A stretch of DNA of 13,112 nucleotides, from NCBI GenBank assembly GCA_038227045.1, contig JBBRQD010000139.1:1-13112 (forward strand). The letters run 5' to 3'. The position numbers and the translations under genes were made by a program. Position 1 is the stretch's first letter. Every line of letters starts with the position of its first letter. Source of the DNA: JANXLS01 sp038227045. Its GTDB lineage: Bacteria > Planctomycetota > SZUA-567 > H5-PLA8. A model generated the notes under the pieces. It made no database searches and had not been told where the DNA came from. It saw only the letters and a program-made list of their open reading frames with translations. Shown piece after piece: positions 1 through 6,697 of the stretch.

Positions 1-2
1 AC

Positions 3-98
3 CAGCAAGGCGTTTCAGCCTTCCATTTTATTCGAGATGCCGTCCAAGCCTACTTCACCGGTGAAAGTGCACCGCATTTGCTTCCTGCATCAATCTAA
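3..98 (+). CDS. C-terminal end of a probable transposase (5' end outside window)
   Basis: An open frame enters from the left edge and stops at TAA 96-98, giving 31 residues that begin QQGVSAFHFIRDAVQAYF and end in SAPHLLPASI. A helix of the form 'QQGxSxFxFIRDAVQAYFxG' followed by a short tail 'APxLLPA' resembles, from memory, the extreme C-terminus of IS66-type and related transposases. The catalytic part is outside the window, so this rests on the tail alone. The other two forward frames also stop soon (TGA at about 62-64, TAG at about 103-105) but give less protein-like sequence. It could equally be the end of another helical protein. If it is a transposase, the end of the element should lie in the non-coding stretch between 98 and about 170. 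I could not fix a terminal inverted repeat without the other end. Confidence 0.45.
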   Translation, partial: QQGVSAFHFIRDAVQAYFTGESAPHLLPASI

Positions 99-216
99 TC
101 CGTAGCGTTTCTTGCCGCGTTAGCATCGTGAACGGCTACCTCTTGATATTACTCCGGGCTACTCTCTTTTGCCAACATTTGTTTCCGATCTTTCATGCTG
201 TTCGAGCGAGGGTGAC

Positions 217-633
217 ATGAGCAGCCAATTATCAACGATTCGTTACATTGAGTTGAAAACTGAGCAGAATGACAAAGGCCCTGCGTGGATCGGTCGCGTA
301 CAGGTCTCACGGTCTGGTAGAACCGTTTACTTTAATGGGAAGGCGTTCAAGCGTAGCAAACGGGTGATCGGTGGAAACCACTACGATATAGAGACGGGCG
401 AGAGTTACTGGATCTCCGGTATCAAGATGAATGGAGAGGATCGGCACTGGGCCGGATCGGGGAAAATTACTATCGAAGCCGCTGTGGTTGACGAGTACCT
501 TCGAAGTATAGGAGAAGAACGTTTGAATCCATTGAGGTTTCTGGTTTCGAAAGTGATACTGTCGACGGACCCGAATAGATTTCTCGAATTTGAAAATCGA
601 TCGTGGTCAAACAAAATTGATAAAGGCCTGTAG
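217..633 (+). CDS. small conserved protein of the type mislabelled DXP synthase
   Basis: This 138-residue protein is cytoplasmic, with no signal peptide or membrane segment. Its core (about residues 8-95) carries IRYIELKTEQ, GPAWIGRV, GRTVYFNGKAF and then a YDIETGESYWISG block followed by DRHWAG. This is a compact, aromatic-rich beta domain that I recognise from memory as a short conserved family often carried in databases under the name 1-deoxy-D-xylulose-5-phosphate synthase. It is far too short for that enzyme (about 620 residues) and shows no thiamine-diphosphate motif, so no such function is claimed. The start at 217 is chosen over 169 because homology-like sequence begins just after it and a purine-rich GAGGG lies a few bases upstream. 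The C-terminal 40 residues look less conserved. It stands alone between a probable transposase end and an AHSA1 gene. Its function is unknown. Confidence 0.7.
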   Translation: MSSQLSTIRYIELKTEQNDKGPAWIGRVQVSRSGRTVYFNGKAFKRSKRVIGGNHYDIETGESYWISGIKMNGEDRHWAGSGKITIEAAVVDEYLRSIGEERLNPLRFLVSKVILSTDPNRFLEFENRSWSNKIDKGL

Positions 634-685
634 GCACTCACTCCGTAGGGCTAAACGAACAACAAACAAAAGGGGAGGAGGAAGA

Positions 686-1207
686 ATGAACGAAAAAAAG
701 AATGACTTAACCAGCACCACAGTTCATGAATTCGTCATCACGCGCGTCTTTAATGCGCCGCGTGAACTCGTATGGAAAGCGTGGACCGAGCGTGAGCGAC
801 TGATGCAATGGTTTGGGCCGAAAGGCTTCACGATGCCCACCGCCACGCTGGATTTTCGCACGGGTGGCGTCTTTCTTTACTGTCTGCGTTCCGCTGACGG
901 ACAGGACATGTGGGGCAAATTCGTGTTTCGCGAAATCGTGCCACCGGAACGGATCGTGCTGGTCAATTCCTTCTCCGATGAAAAAGGCGGTCTGACCCGC
1001 CATCCGATGAGCCCGACCTGGCCGGCGGAAATGCTTTCGACGACGACGTTCGTCGAACATTCAGGCAAGACGACGATTACCATTAAATGGGCACCGCTGA
1101 ATGCGACGGAAGAAGAACGCAAGACCTTCGATGCCGGGCGTGATGGCATGACTATGGGCTGGAACGGAACGTTTGATCAGCTTGCCGAGTACCTTGCGAA
1201 AGCGTGA
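686..1207 (+). CDS. AHSA1/SRPBCC-fold protein (START-like)
   Basis: This 173-residue cytoplasmic protein belongs to the activator of Hsp90 ATPase 1-like (AHSA1) branch of the SRPBCC fold. The family mark is visible near the start: FVITRVFNAPRELVWKAWTE followed by MQWFGPKGF (about residues 16-48). Later come the usual strands with GKFVFREIVPPERIVLVNSF and, at the end, GMTMGWNGTFDQLAEYLAKA. Such proteins form a helix-grip pocket for a hydrophobic ligand, and most bacterial members have no proven ligand or partner. The start at 686 is fixed by a very strong purine-rich Shine-Dalgarno, AGGGGAGGAGG at 671-681; the frame is open back to 590 but that part is not family-like. It is followed by a VOC gene, a frequent neighbour of this family, separated by an inverted repeat. 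The fold is confident and the role is unknown. Confidence 0.88.
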   Translation: MNEKKNDLTSTTVHEFVITRVFNAPRELVWKAWTERERLMQWFGPKGFTMPTATLDFRTGGVFLYCLRSADGQDMWGKFVFREIVPPERIVLVNSFSDEKGGLTRHPMSPTWPAEMLSTTTFVEHSGKTTITIKWAPLNATEEERKTFDAGRDGMTMGWNGTFDQLAEYLAKA

Positions 1208-1223
1208 AGACGGCGTTGAAATG

Positions 1224-1323
1224 ATTTACCATTTTCCATTTACCATTGCTCATTTTCCATTACCTGAAACACGCTGAAGCCTGAGAATAAACCGAAGGAA
1301 ATGGAAATTGAAAAATGGTAAAT
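1224..1323. repeat. AT-rich imperfect inverted repeat (24-nt arms)
   Basis: The left arm at 1224-1247 and the right arm at 1300-1323 are reverse complements at 21 of 24 positions, enclosing about 52 bases. The left side also contains near-direct repeats: ATTTTCCATTTACC at 1231-1244 and ATTTTCCATTACC at 1252-1264. The element fills the gap between the AHSA1 gene and the VOC gene and ends about 46 bases before the VOC start. It could be a long-range stem acting as a terminator or mRNA-stabilising structure. It could also be a small dispersed intergenic repeat of the CCATTTACCATT type, which I recall seeing in other bacterial genomes. There is no terminal T-run, so a classic rho-independent terminator is not supported. 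Confidence 0.65.
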
Positions 1324-1369
1324 GCGCAGTAAAATAAGTCATCACCCAACCCCAGAAAAGGAGACCGCC

Positions 1370-1774
1370 ATGCTAGTCCAGCCTTACCTATTTTTCGAGG
1401 GCCGTTGCGAAGAAGCGTTTGAGTTTTACCGCAAAACGCTCGGCGCGGAAAAAGTCATGTTCATGCGTTTCAAGGACAGCCCCGATCCGGCCATGTGTTC
1501 GGGCGTCGGCAGCGACAAAGTGATGCACATGAGTTTCCGCATTGGCGAAACGACAATTATGGCCTCCGATGGCCGCTGCGGGGGCCAGCTTGATTTCAAG
1601 GGCTTTGCGCTGTCGATCACCGCGGCCAACGATGCCGAAGCCGAACGGGTTTTTGCGGCTTTGAGCGCGGGCGGCCAGGTGCAGATGCCGCTGGCCAAGA
1701 CTTTCTTTTCGTCGAAATTCGGAATGTGCGCCGACCGCTTCGGTGTCGGCTGGATGATCATTGTGGGGCAATAA
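1370..1774 (+). CDS. VOC family protein, PhnB-like
   Basis: This 134-residue cytoplasmic protein belongs to the vicinal oxygen chelate (glyoxalase/bleomycin-resistance) superfamily, PhnB-like (3-demethylubiquinone methyltransferase-like fold) subgroup. It begins MLVQPYLFFEGRCEEAFEFY, the typical first beta-alpha unit 'PYLxFxGxxxEAxxFY'. It continues with DKVMHMSFRIGETTIMASD in the middle and FGMCADRFGVGWMII at the end, the conserved 'FGxxxDRFGVxWMI' strand. Members form betaalphabetabetabeta modules that often bind a metal, but PhnB-like proteins frequently lack the full metal set and few have a proven reaction. The start at 1370 has AGGAG at about 1360 and begins exactly where the fold does. 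The open frame reaches back to 1322 inside the upstream repeat and is not used. It lies downstream of the AHSA1 gene on the same strand, a common pairing, but the 162-base gap with an inverted repeat argues against tight co-translation. Confidence 0.88.
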   Translation: MLVQPYLFFEGRCEEAFEFYRKTLGAEKVMFMRFKDSPDPAMCSGVGSDKVMHMSFRIGETTIMASDGRCGGQLDFKGFALSITAANDAEAERVFAALSAGGQVQMPLAKTFFSSKFGMCADRFGVGWMIIVGQ

Positions 1775-1881
1775 ACGCCTGCTTGCGTGGAGTATCGAGT
1801 TCGTGGATAAGGCACAGAGCGCGATTCGGTGTAGTCACTCAGACTGCACCGAATCGCGGAATGGGATCAACCGAGGAATCC

Positions 1882-2886
1882 ATGAAACTCTTCGCTCTTG
1901 TCGCACTAATGGTCGTCAATCTACTCGCCAATCGAGCCGCGACGGCGGGCGAACCCGCGGCACCACCGGAGCCCGCCGCGCCGGACGTCAAGCTCGTCGA
2001 ACCCAAACCGCTGATGGCCGGGCATAAAGTTGTCACGCTCTTTCCGCCCGGCTATCCGGGTTTCAAACTGCTTAAAGGAGCCGACCAGGAGGAAACGTTT
2101 AACATGGGCGGCACCCGCGTTGCGTCCGTGATCAATATCCACAACCCCTCCATCGAGCTTTACCTCGCGCCGCCTGAAAAGGCCAACGGCATGTCGGTTA
2201 TTCTGGCGGCCGGCGGCGGTAACTCCACTTGTAATGTCGGATCGGAAGGCACCGATATCGCCGCCTGGTTCAATTCGCTGGGCGTCTCCTGCTTTGTGCA
2301 TCGCTATCGCCTGAAGCCCTATAGTTCCGCCACCGACGCGCTTCTCGATACGCAGCGCGCCGTGCGCGTGGTCCGGGCCAATGCCAAAGAGTGGAACATC
2401 GATCCGAGCAAAATCGGCCATTTAGGCTTCTCCGCCGGGGGCGAACAGACCGCCCGCATCGCGTTGACGTTCGATGCAGGCCAGGCCGACGCGGCCGATC
2501 CGATCGACCGCGTTAGTTCGCGTCCGGACTGGATCGTACTCGTCTATCCCGGCTGGGTTCCAGGTTCGCTGAACCTGAGCAAGATTCCGCCAAACCCGCC
2601 GCCGACGTTCCTTGTCTGCGCCGGAACAGGAGACGTCTTCCACGCCAAGCAGACGGTCGAATTCTACAACGCGCTCTTCGAAATAGGTAAATCGATGAAG
2701 CCCAAACCGCTCAATATCGAAATGCATATTTACGGCGCAGGCCAGCACGCCGGAGCGATCTCGCCCCGCAAGGGCATCCCTTTCGGCACGTGGCACCAGC
2801 GTCTGTTGGATTGGGCTGTTGATCTGCAATTGATGCCCGCGCCGAAGAAGAGGGATCCTGTTACTTGCGGGTATGTTGGGGATTGA
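1882..2886 (+). CDS. secreted alpha/beta hydrolase (acetyl esterase/lipase type)
   Basis: This 334-residue protein is predicted to be exported. It has a signal peptide at about residues 1-22 (MKLFALVALMVVNLLANRAA, then TAG) followed by a Pro/Ala-rich linker to about 36. The hydrolase domain shows an AGGGN turn at 110-114 in place of the usual HGGG oxyanion loop. The nucleophile elbow GFSAGG is at 182-187 (Ser184), with a candidate acid Asp251 in AGTGDVFHA and a candidate His289 in GAGQHAG, so a full Ser-Asp-His triad is likely. Such enzymes hydrolyse short-chain esters, often acetyl groups on plant polysaccharides; the substrate here is not determinable. The start at 1882 is preferred because it opens directly on the signal peptide and has GAGGA 4 bases upstream; 1861 and 1726 are in frame but add non-family sequence. 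A lectin-fold secreted protein follows 61 bases downstream, suggesting an operon for extracellular carbohydrate use. Confidence 0.88.
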   Translation: MKLFALVALMVVNLLANRAATAGEPAAPPEPAAPDVKLVEPKPLMAGHKVVTLFPPGYPGFKLLKGADQEETFNMGGTRVASVINIHNPSIELYLAPPEKANGMSVILAAGGGNSTCNVGSEGTDIAAWFNSLGVSCFVHRYRLKPYSSATDALLDTQRAVRVVRANAKEWNIDPSKIGHLGFSAGGEQTARIALTFDAGQADAADPIDRVSSRPDWIVLVYPGWVPGSLNLSKIPPNPPPTFLVCAGTGDVFHAKQTVEFYNALFEIGKSMKPKPLNIEMHIYGAGQHAGAISPRKGIPFGTWHQRLLDWAVDLQLMPAPKKRDPVTCGYVGD

Positions 2887-2947
2887 GGAATGCCGCCGCG
2901 GCGGAAAATATCTGTTTTCAAAACCAAATCCTGCACCGGGAAATCTC

Positions 2948-3787
2948 ATGACGATTCAAACATCGCGCGCCGTGCTCGCAGTTACATTGGCCGTCTCACT
3001 CGCCCATGAGGCAGAGACTAAGACACTCGTTTTTGACCCGCCCATCGGTTCCGCCAAGCTGCTGCTTGAGGTGGATTTTGAAGCGACTCCGGTGGGTGAG
3101 ATTCCGAAGGGATTTACCAAATCCGGAGCGGTGGGCGTTGTGGATGACGTTGCTCACAGTGGCAAGAAATCGCTGCGGATGGAGGCGTCTGTCAATGGCG
3201 CGCGGCGGATCACGCTGAAAGGCGACGTGGTTGCCGCGCTGGGGGGACAGCACTGGGGCCGGCTCTATTTTAAGGTTCAATTGCCCGCGCCAGTGCCCCA
3301 GGGGAGCGGCAATTTTCCCGTCATCCATTCCACTCTCGTCGCGGGTTCGGCGCAGAGTCCGCTGGCCAAAGATCCCATCGAAGTCCGCGTCGTGGACACC
3401 GTGCTCGGCCCCAAAGGCACGCATCAATATCTCTACAACGTCCAGCCCAGAAAGCGCCCGGAGTTTGCGAAGGGTAGCAAATATAATTACCATTATTCGG
3501 ATGAGTGGACTCTGGCGGAATGGTACGTGGATTATGCTACACAATCTTACCGGTTTTTCATCAACAGCGAGGAAGTGAAAGATGTCGCCTTCAGCAAAGG
3601 CGCGGGTAATTTCGCGGGCGCGGAGATACCTGAAGTCTTCGAGAGCCTCTCGTTCGGCTGGAATAACTATCAGCCGGCCGGAGAAGCCGGCAAAGGATTT
3701 GTCGCCTGGATCGACGACATCGCGCTGAGCAAGGAACGCATTGGTAATAGGGGTTTAGTGCCCGGGCAGAAAGCAACCAAACCGTAA
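2948..3787 (+). CDS. secreted ConA-like lectin/glucanase-fold protein
   Basis: This 279-residue protein has a signal peptide at about residues 1-22 (MTIQTSRAVLAVTLAVSLAH). The mature part begins with a 'DFEATPVGEIPKGF' strand, then AHSGKKSLRMEA, WGRLYFKVQLP, a central EWYVDYATQSYRFFINSEEV stretch, SFGWNNYQPAG, and near the end FVAWIDDIALSKERIG. This order of strands is that of a ConA-like jelly roll of the lectin/polysaccharide-lyase sort. The ending resembles, from memory, bacterial relatives of fungal Cip1-type proteins. Whether it binds or cleaves a polysaccharide cannot be told. The start at 2948 is chosen for the signal peptide; the Shine-Dalgarno (GGGAAA) is weak, and the frame is open back to an ATG at 2873 overlapping the upstream stop. 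It lies 61 bases after the esterase-like hydrolase on the same strand, so co-transcription is likely. Confidence 0.78.
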   Translation: MTIQTSRAVLAVTLAVSLAHEAETKTLVFDPPIGSAKLLLEVDFEATPVGEIPKGFTKSGAVGVVDDVAHSGKKSLRMEASVNGARRITLKGDVVAALGGQHWGRLYFKVQLPAPVPQGSGNFPVIHSTLVAGSAQSPLAKDPIEVRVVDTVLGPKGTHQYLYNVQPRKRPEFAKGSKYNYHYSDEWTLAEWYVDYATQSYRFFINSEEVKDVAFSKGAGNFAGAEIPEVFESLSFGWNNYQPAGEAGKGFVAWIDDIALSKERIGNRGLVPGQKATKP

Positions 3788-3803
3788 CAGGGTTTTGAAA
3801 AAG

Positions 3804-3820
3804 GGCGGCCGAGTACCGCC
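3804..3820. terminator. weak hairpin between convergent genes
   Basis: GGCGG at 3804-3808 pairs with CCGCC at 3816-3820 across a 7-base loop. It lies 17 bases after the stop of the lectin-fold gene and 20 bases before the stop of the converging - strand gene, where a bidirectional terminator would be expected. The left flank is TTTTGAAAAA, but no clean T-run follows on either strand, and the stem is only 5 bp. It is suggestive only. Confidence 0.3.
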
Positions 3821-3840
3821 GTCTTCAGGCGCACCGTAAT

Positions 3841-4427
3841 TTACCACCGGTCGACCGCCTCTACGCGGACAAAGTCGGACCATTCGCCATCCCCGAAGCG
3901 CAATGAAAATGCCAACTCAGGCCGATTTGGATCGTGCGGAAGTCGTTCGACAGGAACTTTTGGGAGCGTCAGATCATTTCGAAAATAAATACAGAGGATT
4001 ATCAGTCCCACAACACCGCATCCCGCCACGATTAGTGTCTCGGTAAACGCGATCTCCTCTCGATTAATCAAGTAGCAAATGCACCCCGACTGCCCGACGA
4101 TGAGGACGACCATCCACGAGAAAAAAAGCGGTTGTCAGCAAGCAACTCCCGGCCTTCGTGCATCGCGGGATGAAATTTCCCGCATCCCGGGCAAGGAACG
4201 GGGCTCAAGTGCGCGGCCCGTCGCTCGAGCTCCTGAACTGCCTGCGCCGCAGCCTGTGAGGCCACCTTTGATTGCTGAATCCCAAGTACACTGAAGTTCT
4301 GCCCCGACGCGCTGACCCAATCCTGGATGCGGAATGCGGTCTGACAAAACGGACAAACAGCCTCCGCCCGACGCTCCGCCACGACCGAAGCCTGAACCCG
4401 GATACCAATTGGAATTGGAATCAACAT
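3841..4427 (-). pseudogene. frameshifted zinc-ribbon membrane protein (about 195 aa if restored)
   Basis: Two overlapping - strand frames read as one protein. The N-terminal frame starts at 4427 with a good Shine-Dalgarno (AGGGG, 8-9 bases upstream) and begins MLIPIPIGIRVQASV. It carries a zinc ribbon with CPFC (about residues 25-28) and CPGC (about 80-83) separated by an Ala/Gln-rich helix. It then leaves the family-like path at a T7 run (A7 at 4121-4127 on the + strand) and ends in a low-complexity Ser/Gly tail at 4068. The frame ending at 3841 continues with FSWMVVLIVGQSGCICYLI and a second hydrophobic segment TLIVAGCGVVGLIILCIYF, then a charged tail ending in VRVEAVDRW. One extra T in the run joins them into a protein with an N-terminal cytoplasmic zinc ribbon and two membrane helices. 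This may be a true mutation, a read error, or slippage at the homopolymer. The function is unknown. The gene is downstream of, and 76 bases from, the TPR protein gene on the same strand, and may be its operon partner. Confidence 0.68.
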
Positions 4428-4503
4428 CAAACATCCCCTAAATTCAACCGCAACGGCTCTTGCATCCGCTTCGTCACGACTCAACACCTTCTCGCGCCGG
4501 TTA

Positions 4504-6573
4504 CTACTTTTTCTCTGGGCGCCCGATCAGATCGGCATCGGATTCATAAGTGTAGATAATTTCCTCGCCAAAAGGTTGCGTCTCAAGTTTGGGCGATGTA
4601 TTCGCATTTACGGGGTGCGCGATATACCGGACCGCGCGCGCCTTTTTTGCACGTCCTGCCGCGTCTTTTTCAAGAATCAGCATTCCGTCCGCATTGAAGT
4701 CCTCCGTGACGCCTTTGCGCGTTCGCGTCCATCCGCAGATTCTTCCCTGAGCGTCCCGGCGATAGTCGTCGCGCCAGTCGCGCGCGGTATATACTGCGGG
4801 ATCGGCATAGTTTCCGCCCTCTGCCCGCGAAATATATTCCACACTTTCGATCAGCCCTTTGGCGTCGTACTTCCGTGTCTCGCTGTCCGGGCAGTAGAAT
4901 GAAACGAACGCGGGCGCGGACCAATTGACGCCGTTGTGCGCGAAAACGCCGATGTCCACGCGGTTGCTTTCCATCTTTGAATCCGGCTCAAGTGGAAAGC
5001 GCTCGTGCCATTGAATTGTCAAGGTTGCTTCCGCGCCATTTTCCTTACTAGGCTCAATCTTCACGCGCGCCGCGGTGCCCAGGAGTAAAACCCAGCGAAA
5101 TGTGAGCGGACGAGAATTGGCATCGCGGCTGCCCGCGGCACTTACCGTCAGAGTCTGCGCCTGAGCAGTGGACCGAAAAATGCACGCGATGGCGCAGGGC
5201 GTATTGAATAAAGTTTGGCTGGATGCCAGATCGAAAAAATCGATTCCGTGTCGAGGCGCTTCTTCCTTGACGACTTTCAATTGGACTAACGGTGGAAGCT
5301 CGTCGGGCTTGAGGTCGTGAGCCATTTTGATCATTTTCTCGACGCCGATCTCTTCGCCCTGAAAGACCATGGGGTGTGCTTTTCCAGTGAGGTAGTCTTC
5401 GGGCGTTGCGACGCGTTTGTTCGAGGCGCGGAAAACCATCTGCAGTGTTGGGGCCAGGAGGTTGTTTTTAACGGCCGCCGCTTGCGTCGCCGGCTGCATC
5501 GCCGCGATGGCGCATGCAAACGCACGCAGGAATACCTGGTCCGAACCCGACGATCCCTGGCTGGTGACAACATAAGGAGTATTCGCGGGAAATGTGTCGC
5601 CGTAACCGTCGCCCGTTCCATTTCGCCCGGGATCGTAGTCGCGGTGCTCAGGGTAAAAGTACAGTTGGTTCGACAGGTAATGCTGCGCCTGCATGGAAAT
5701 GGCGTACGGATTGACTTGCCCGATGCGTGTTTGCGAACGCCAGAAGGGTCCGTTGGTCAGCGCCGTGGACGAATTGCCGATCAGCGGCTGGCTGAAAAAG
5801 AGCGTGTGCTGCAAGCCGTAATGAGCACTGTACTTTTTTGCTACTGCCGAGTACCTCACAAACGCCAGTTGCGGAAAATCGGCCGCGTTCATGGGGCTGT
5901 GATCGCCGTCGTGATTGTCGTAGAGCACGCCGAACAATCCCGCGGCGGTTCCCTCGTGCTGCCACTGCCGAATCGATTCCCCGGCCTTGCCCTGTCCCAC
6001 TGCGGCATCCTTGCTTTTACGCGGGTCCGCGGCGTCGAATTCAAACTGCGGCAATAGCACGCGCCGCTCGGCGTCCCACCCGGTGTTCTTCTCGTCCACC
6101 ATCGCAATCCCGTCCTTGACCATCGCCGGCGTGGCGCTGATGCTGGGCGTTTTCGGGGCGGGTTCGCGAGCCGCGACGAGCAATTTCGCGAAACGCTCGT
6201 TGCCGTGCAGGCTTTTCAGATCGAGGTCGGTTTCGATGTGCGCCGCGTCGCGAAAGCCCTTCTCGATCGACTTCGCGAGACTGTCGAGCGCCGCGTCGGT
6301 CTTGTTCTGCAGCGCCTGAGCGCACGACAAATTATAGAACACATCGGCAGTCGGGTCGGTCTTCGAGGCATCTTCCAGCAGTTTCTCCGCCTCGGCATAT
6401 TTTTGTTTGCGCAACAACTCGACCACCGTCGCATTCAGGGCCTGCGCCCCGGCGCCGGATGCCTGGGAGAAGACGCTCGGACTGGGTATGGCAGGCGCAA
6501 GTACGTTCTCTTCGGCGCGAGCCACAAAACAAAAACAAAGCGCGCAAAGAAACGCGTTTATCATCCATTTCAT
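4504..6573 (-). CDS. large secreted TPR-containing protein of unknown function
   Basis: This protein has 689 residues from the second of two closely spaced ATGs; the first, at 6579, gives 691. I prefer 6573 because GGAGG at 6586-6582 is 8 bases upstream of it but only 2 from the first. The start is a signal peptide (about residues 1-20, a hydrophobic stretch rich in Cys/Phe, then ARAEE). Residues about 45-135 form a TPR-like helical repeat (KYAEAEKLLEDASKTDPTA, DVFYNLSCAQALQNKTDAAL), ending in the DLDLKSLHGNERFAKLL motif that typically closes such repeats. A long central part follows with aromatic/Gly-rich strings such as GLFGVLYDNHDGDHS and LYFYPEHRDYDPGRNG, which I do not recognise. The last 100 residues contain short strands of the YD/RHS type (SETRKYDAKGLIESVEY, DFNADGMLILEKDAAGR). 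It is probably periplasmic or surface-exposed. It faces the upstream lectin operon and diverges from the double hydrolase gene across about 118 bases. Confidence 0.8.
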   Translation of the reverse strand: MKWMINAFLCALCFCFVARAEENVLAPAIPSPSVFSQASGAGAQALNATVVELLRKQKYAEAEKLLEDASKTDPTADVFYNLSCAQALQNKTDAALDSLAKSIEKGFRDAAHIETDLDLKSLHGNERFAKLLVAAREPAPKTPSISATPAMVKDGIAMVDEKNTGWDAERRVLLPQFEFDAADPRKSKDAAVGQGKAGESIRQWQHEGTAAGLFGVLYDNHDGDHSPMNAADFPQLAFVRYSAVAKKYSAHYGLQHTLFFSQPLIGNSSTALTNGPFWRSQTRIGQVNPYAISMQAQHYLSNQLYFYPEHRDYDPGRNGTGDGYGDTFPANTPYVVTSQGSSGSDQVFLRAFACAIAAMQPATQAAAVKNNLLAPTLQMVFRASNKRVATPEDYLTGKAHPMVFQGEEIGVEKMIKMAHDLKPDELPPLVQLKVVKEEAPRHGIDFFDLASSQTLFNTPCAIACIFRSTAQAQTLTVSAAGSRDANSRPLTFRWVLLLGTAARVKIEPSKENGAEATLTIQWHERFPLEPDSKMESNRVDIGVFAHNGVNWSAPAFVSFYCPDSETRKYDAKGLIESVEYISRAEGGNYADPAVYTARDWRDDYRRDAQGRICGWTRTRKGVTEDFNADGMLILEKDAAGRAKKARAVRYIAHPVNANTSPKLETQPFGEEIIYTYESDADLIGRPEKK

Positions 6574-6697
6574 AGACATGCCCTCCCCTTAATATGAGTC
6601 TTCAATACTACCCCGATACTTCGAATTGTTTTAAGCAGATTATCACGATTGATGTAAACAGTTGTATGCAACTTGACGCGCACTGGAGGATTGAACG

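Noticed and set aside
99..168. terminal inverted repeat of the left-edge transposase
   Set aside because: CGTGAACGGCTAC at about 127-139 could be an element end, but the other end is outside the window, so no pairing can be shown.
5317..6057. 246-residue open frame on the + strand inside the TPR protein gene
   Set aside because: It lies wholly antisense to a long gene with a signal peptide and Shine-Dalgarno. Its translation is rich in Arg/Val/Cys without any motif, which is typical of shadow frames in GC-rich DNA.
6580..6697. divergent promoters between the TPR and double hydrolase genes
   Set aside because: The gap must contain promoters for both genes, but no convincing -35/-10 pair stands out, and PVC-type promoters are poorly predicted by the E. 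coli consensus.
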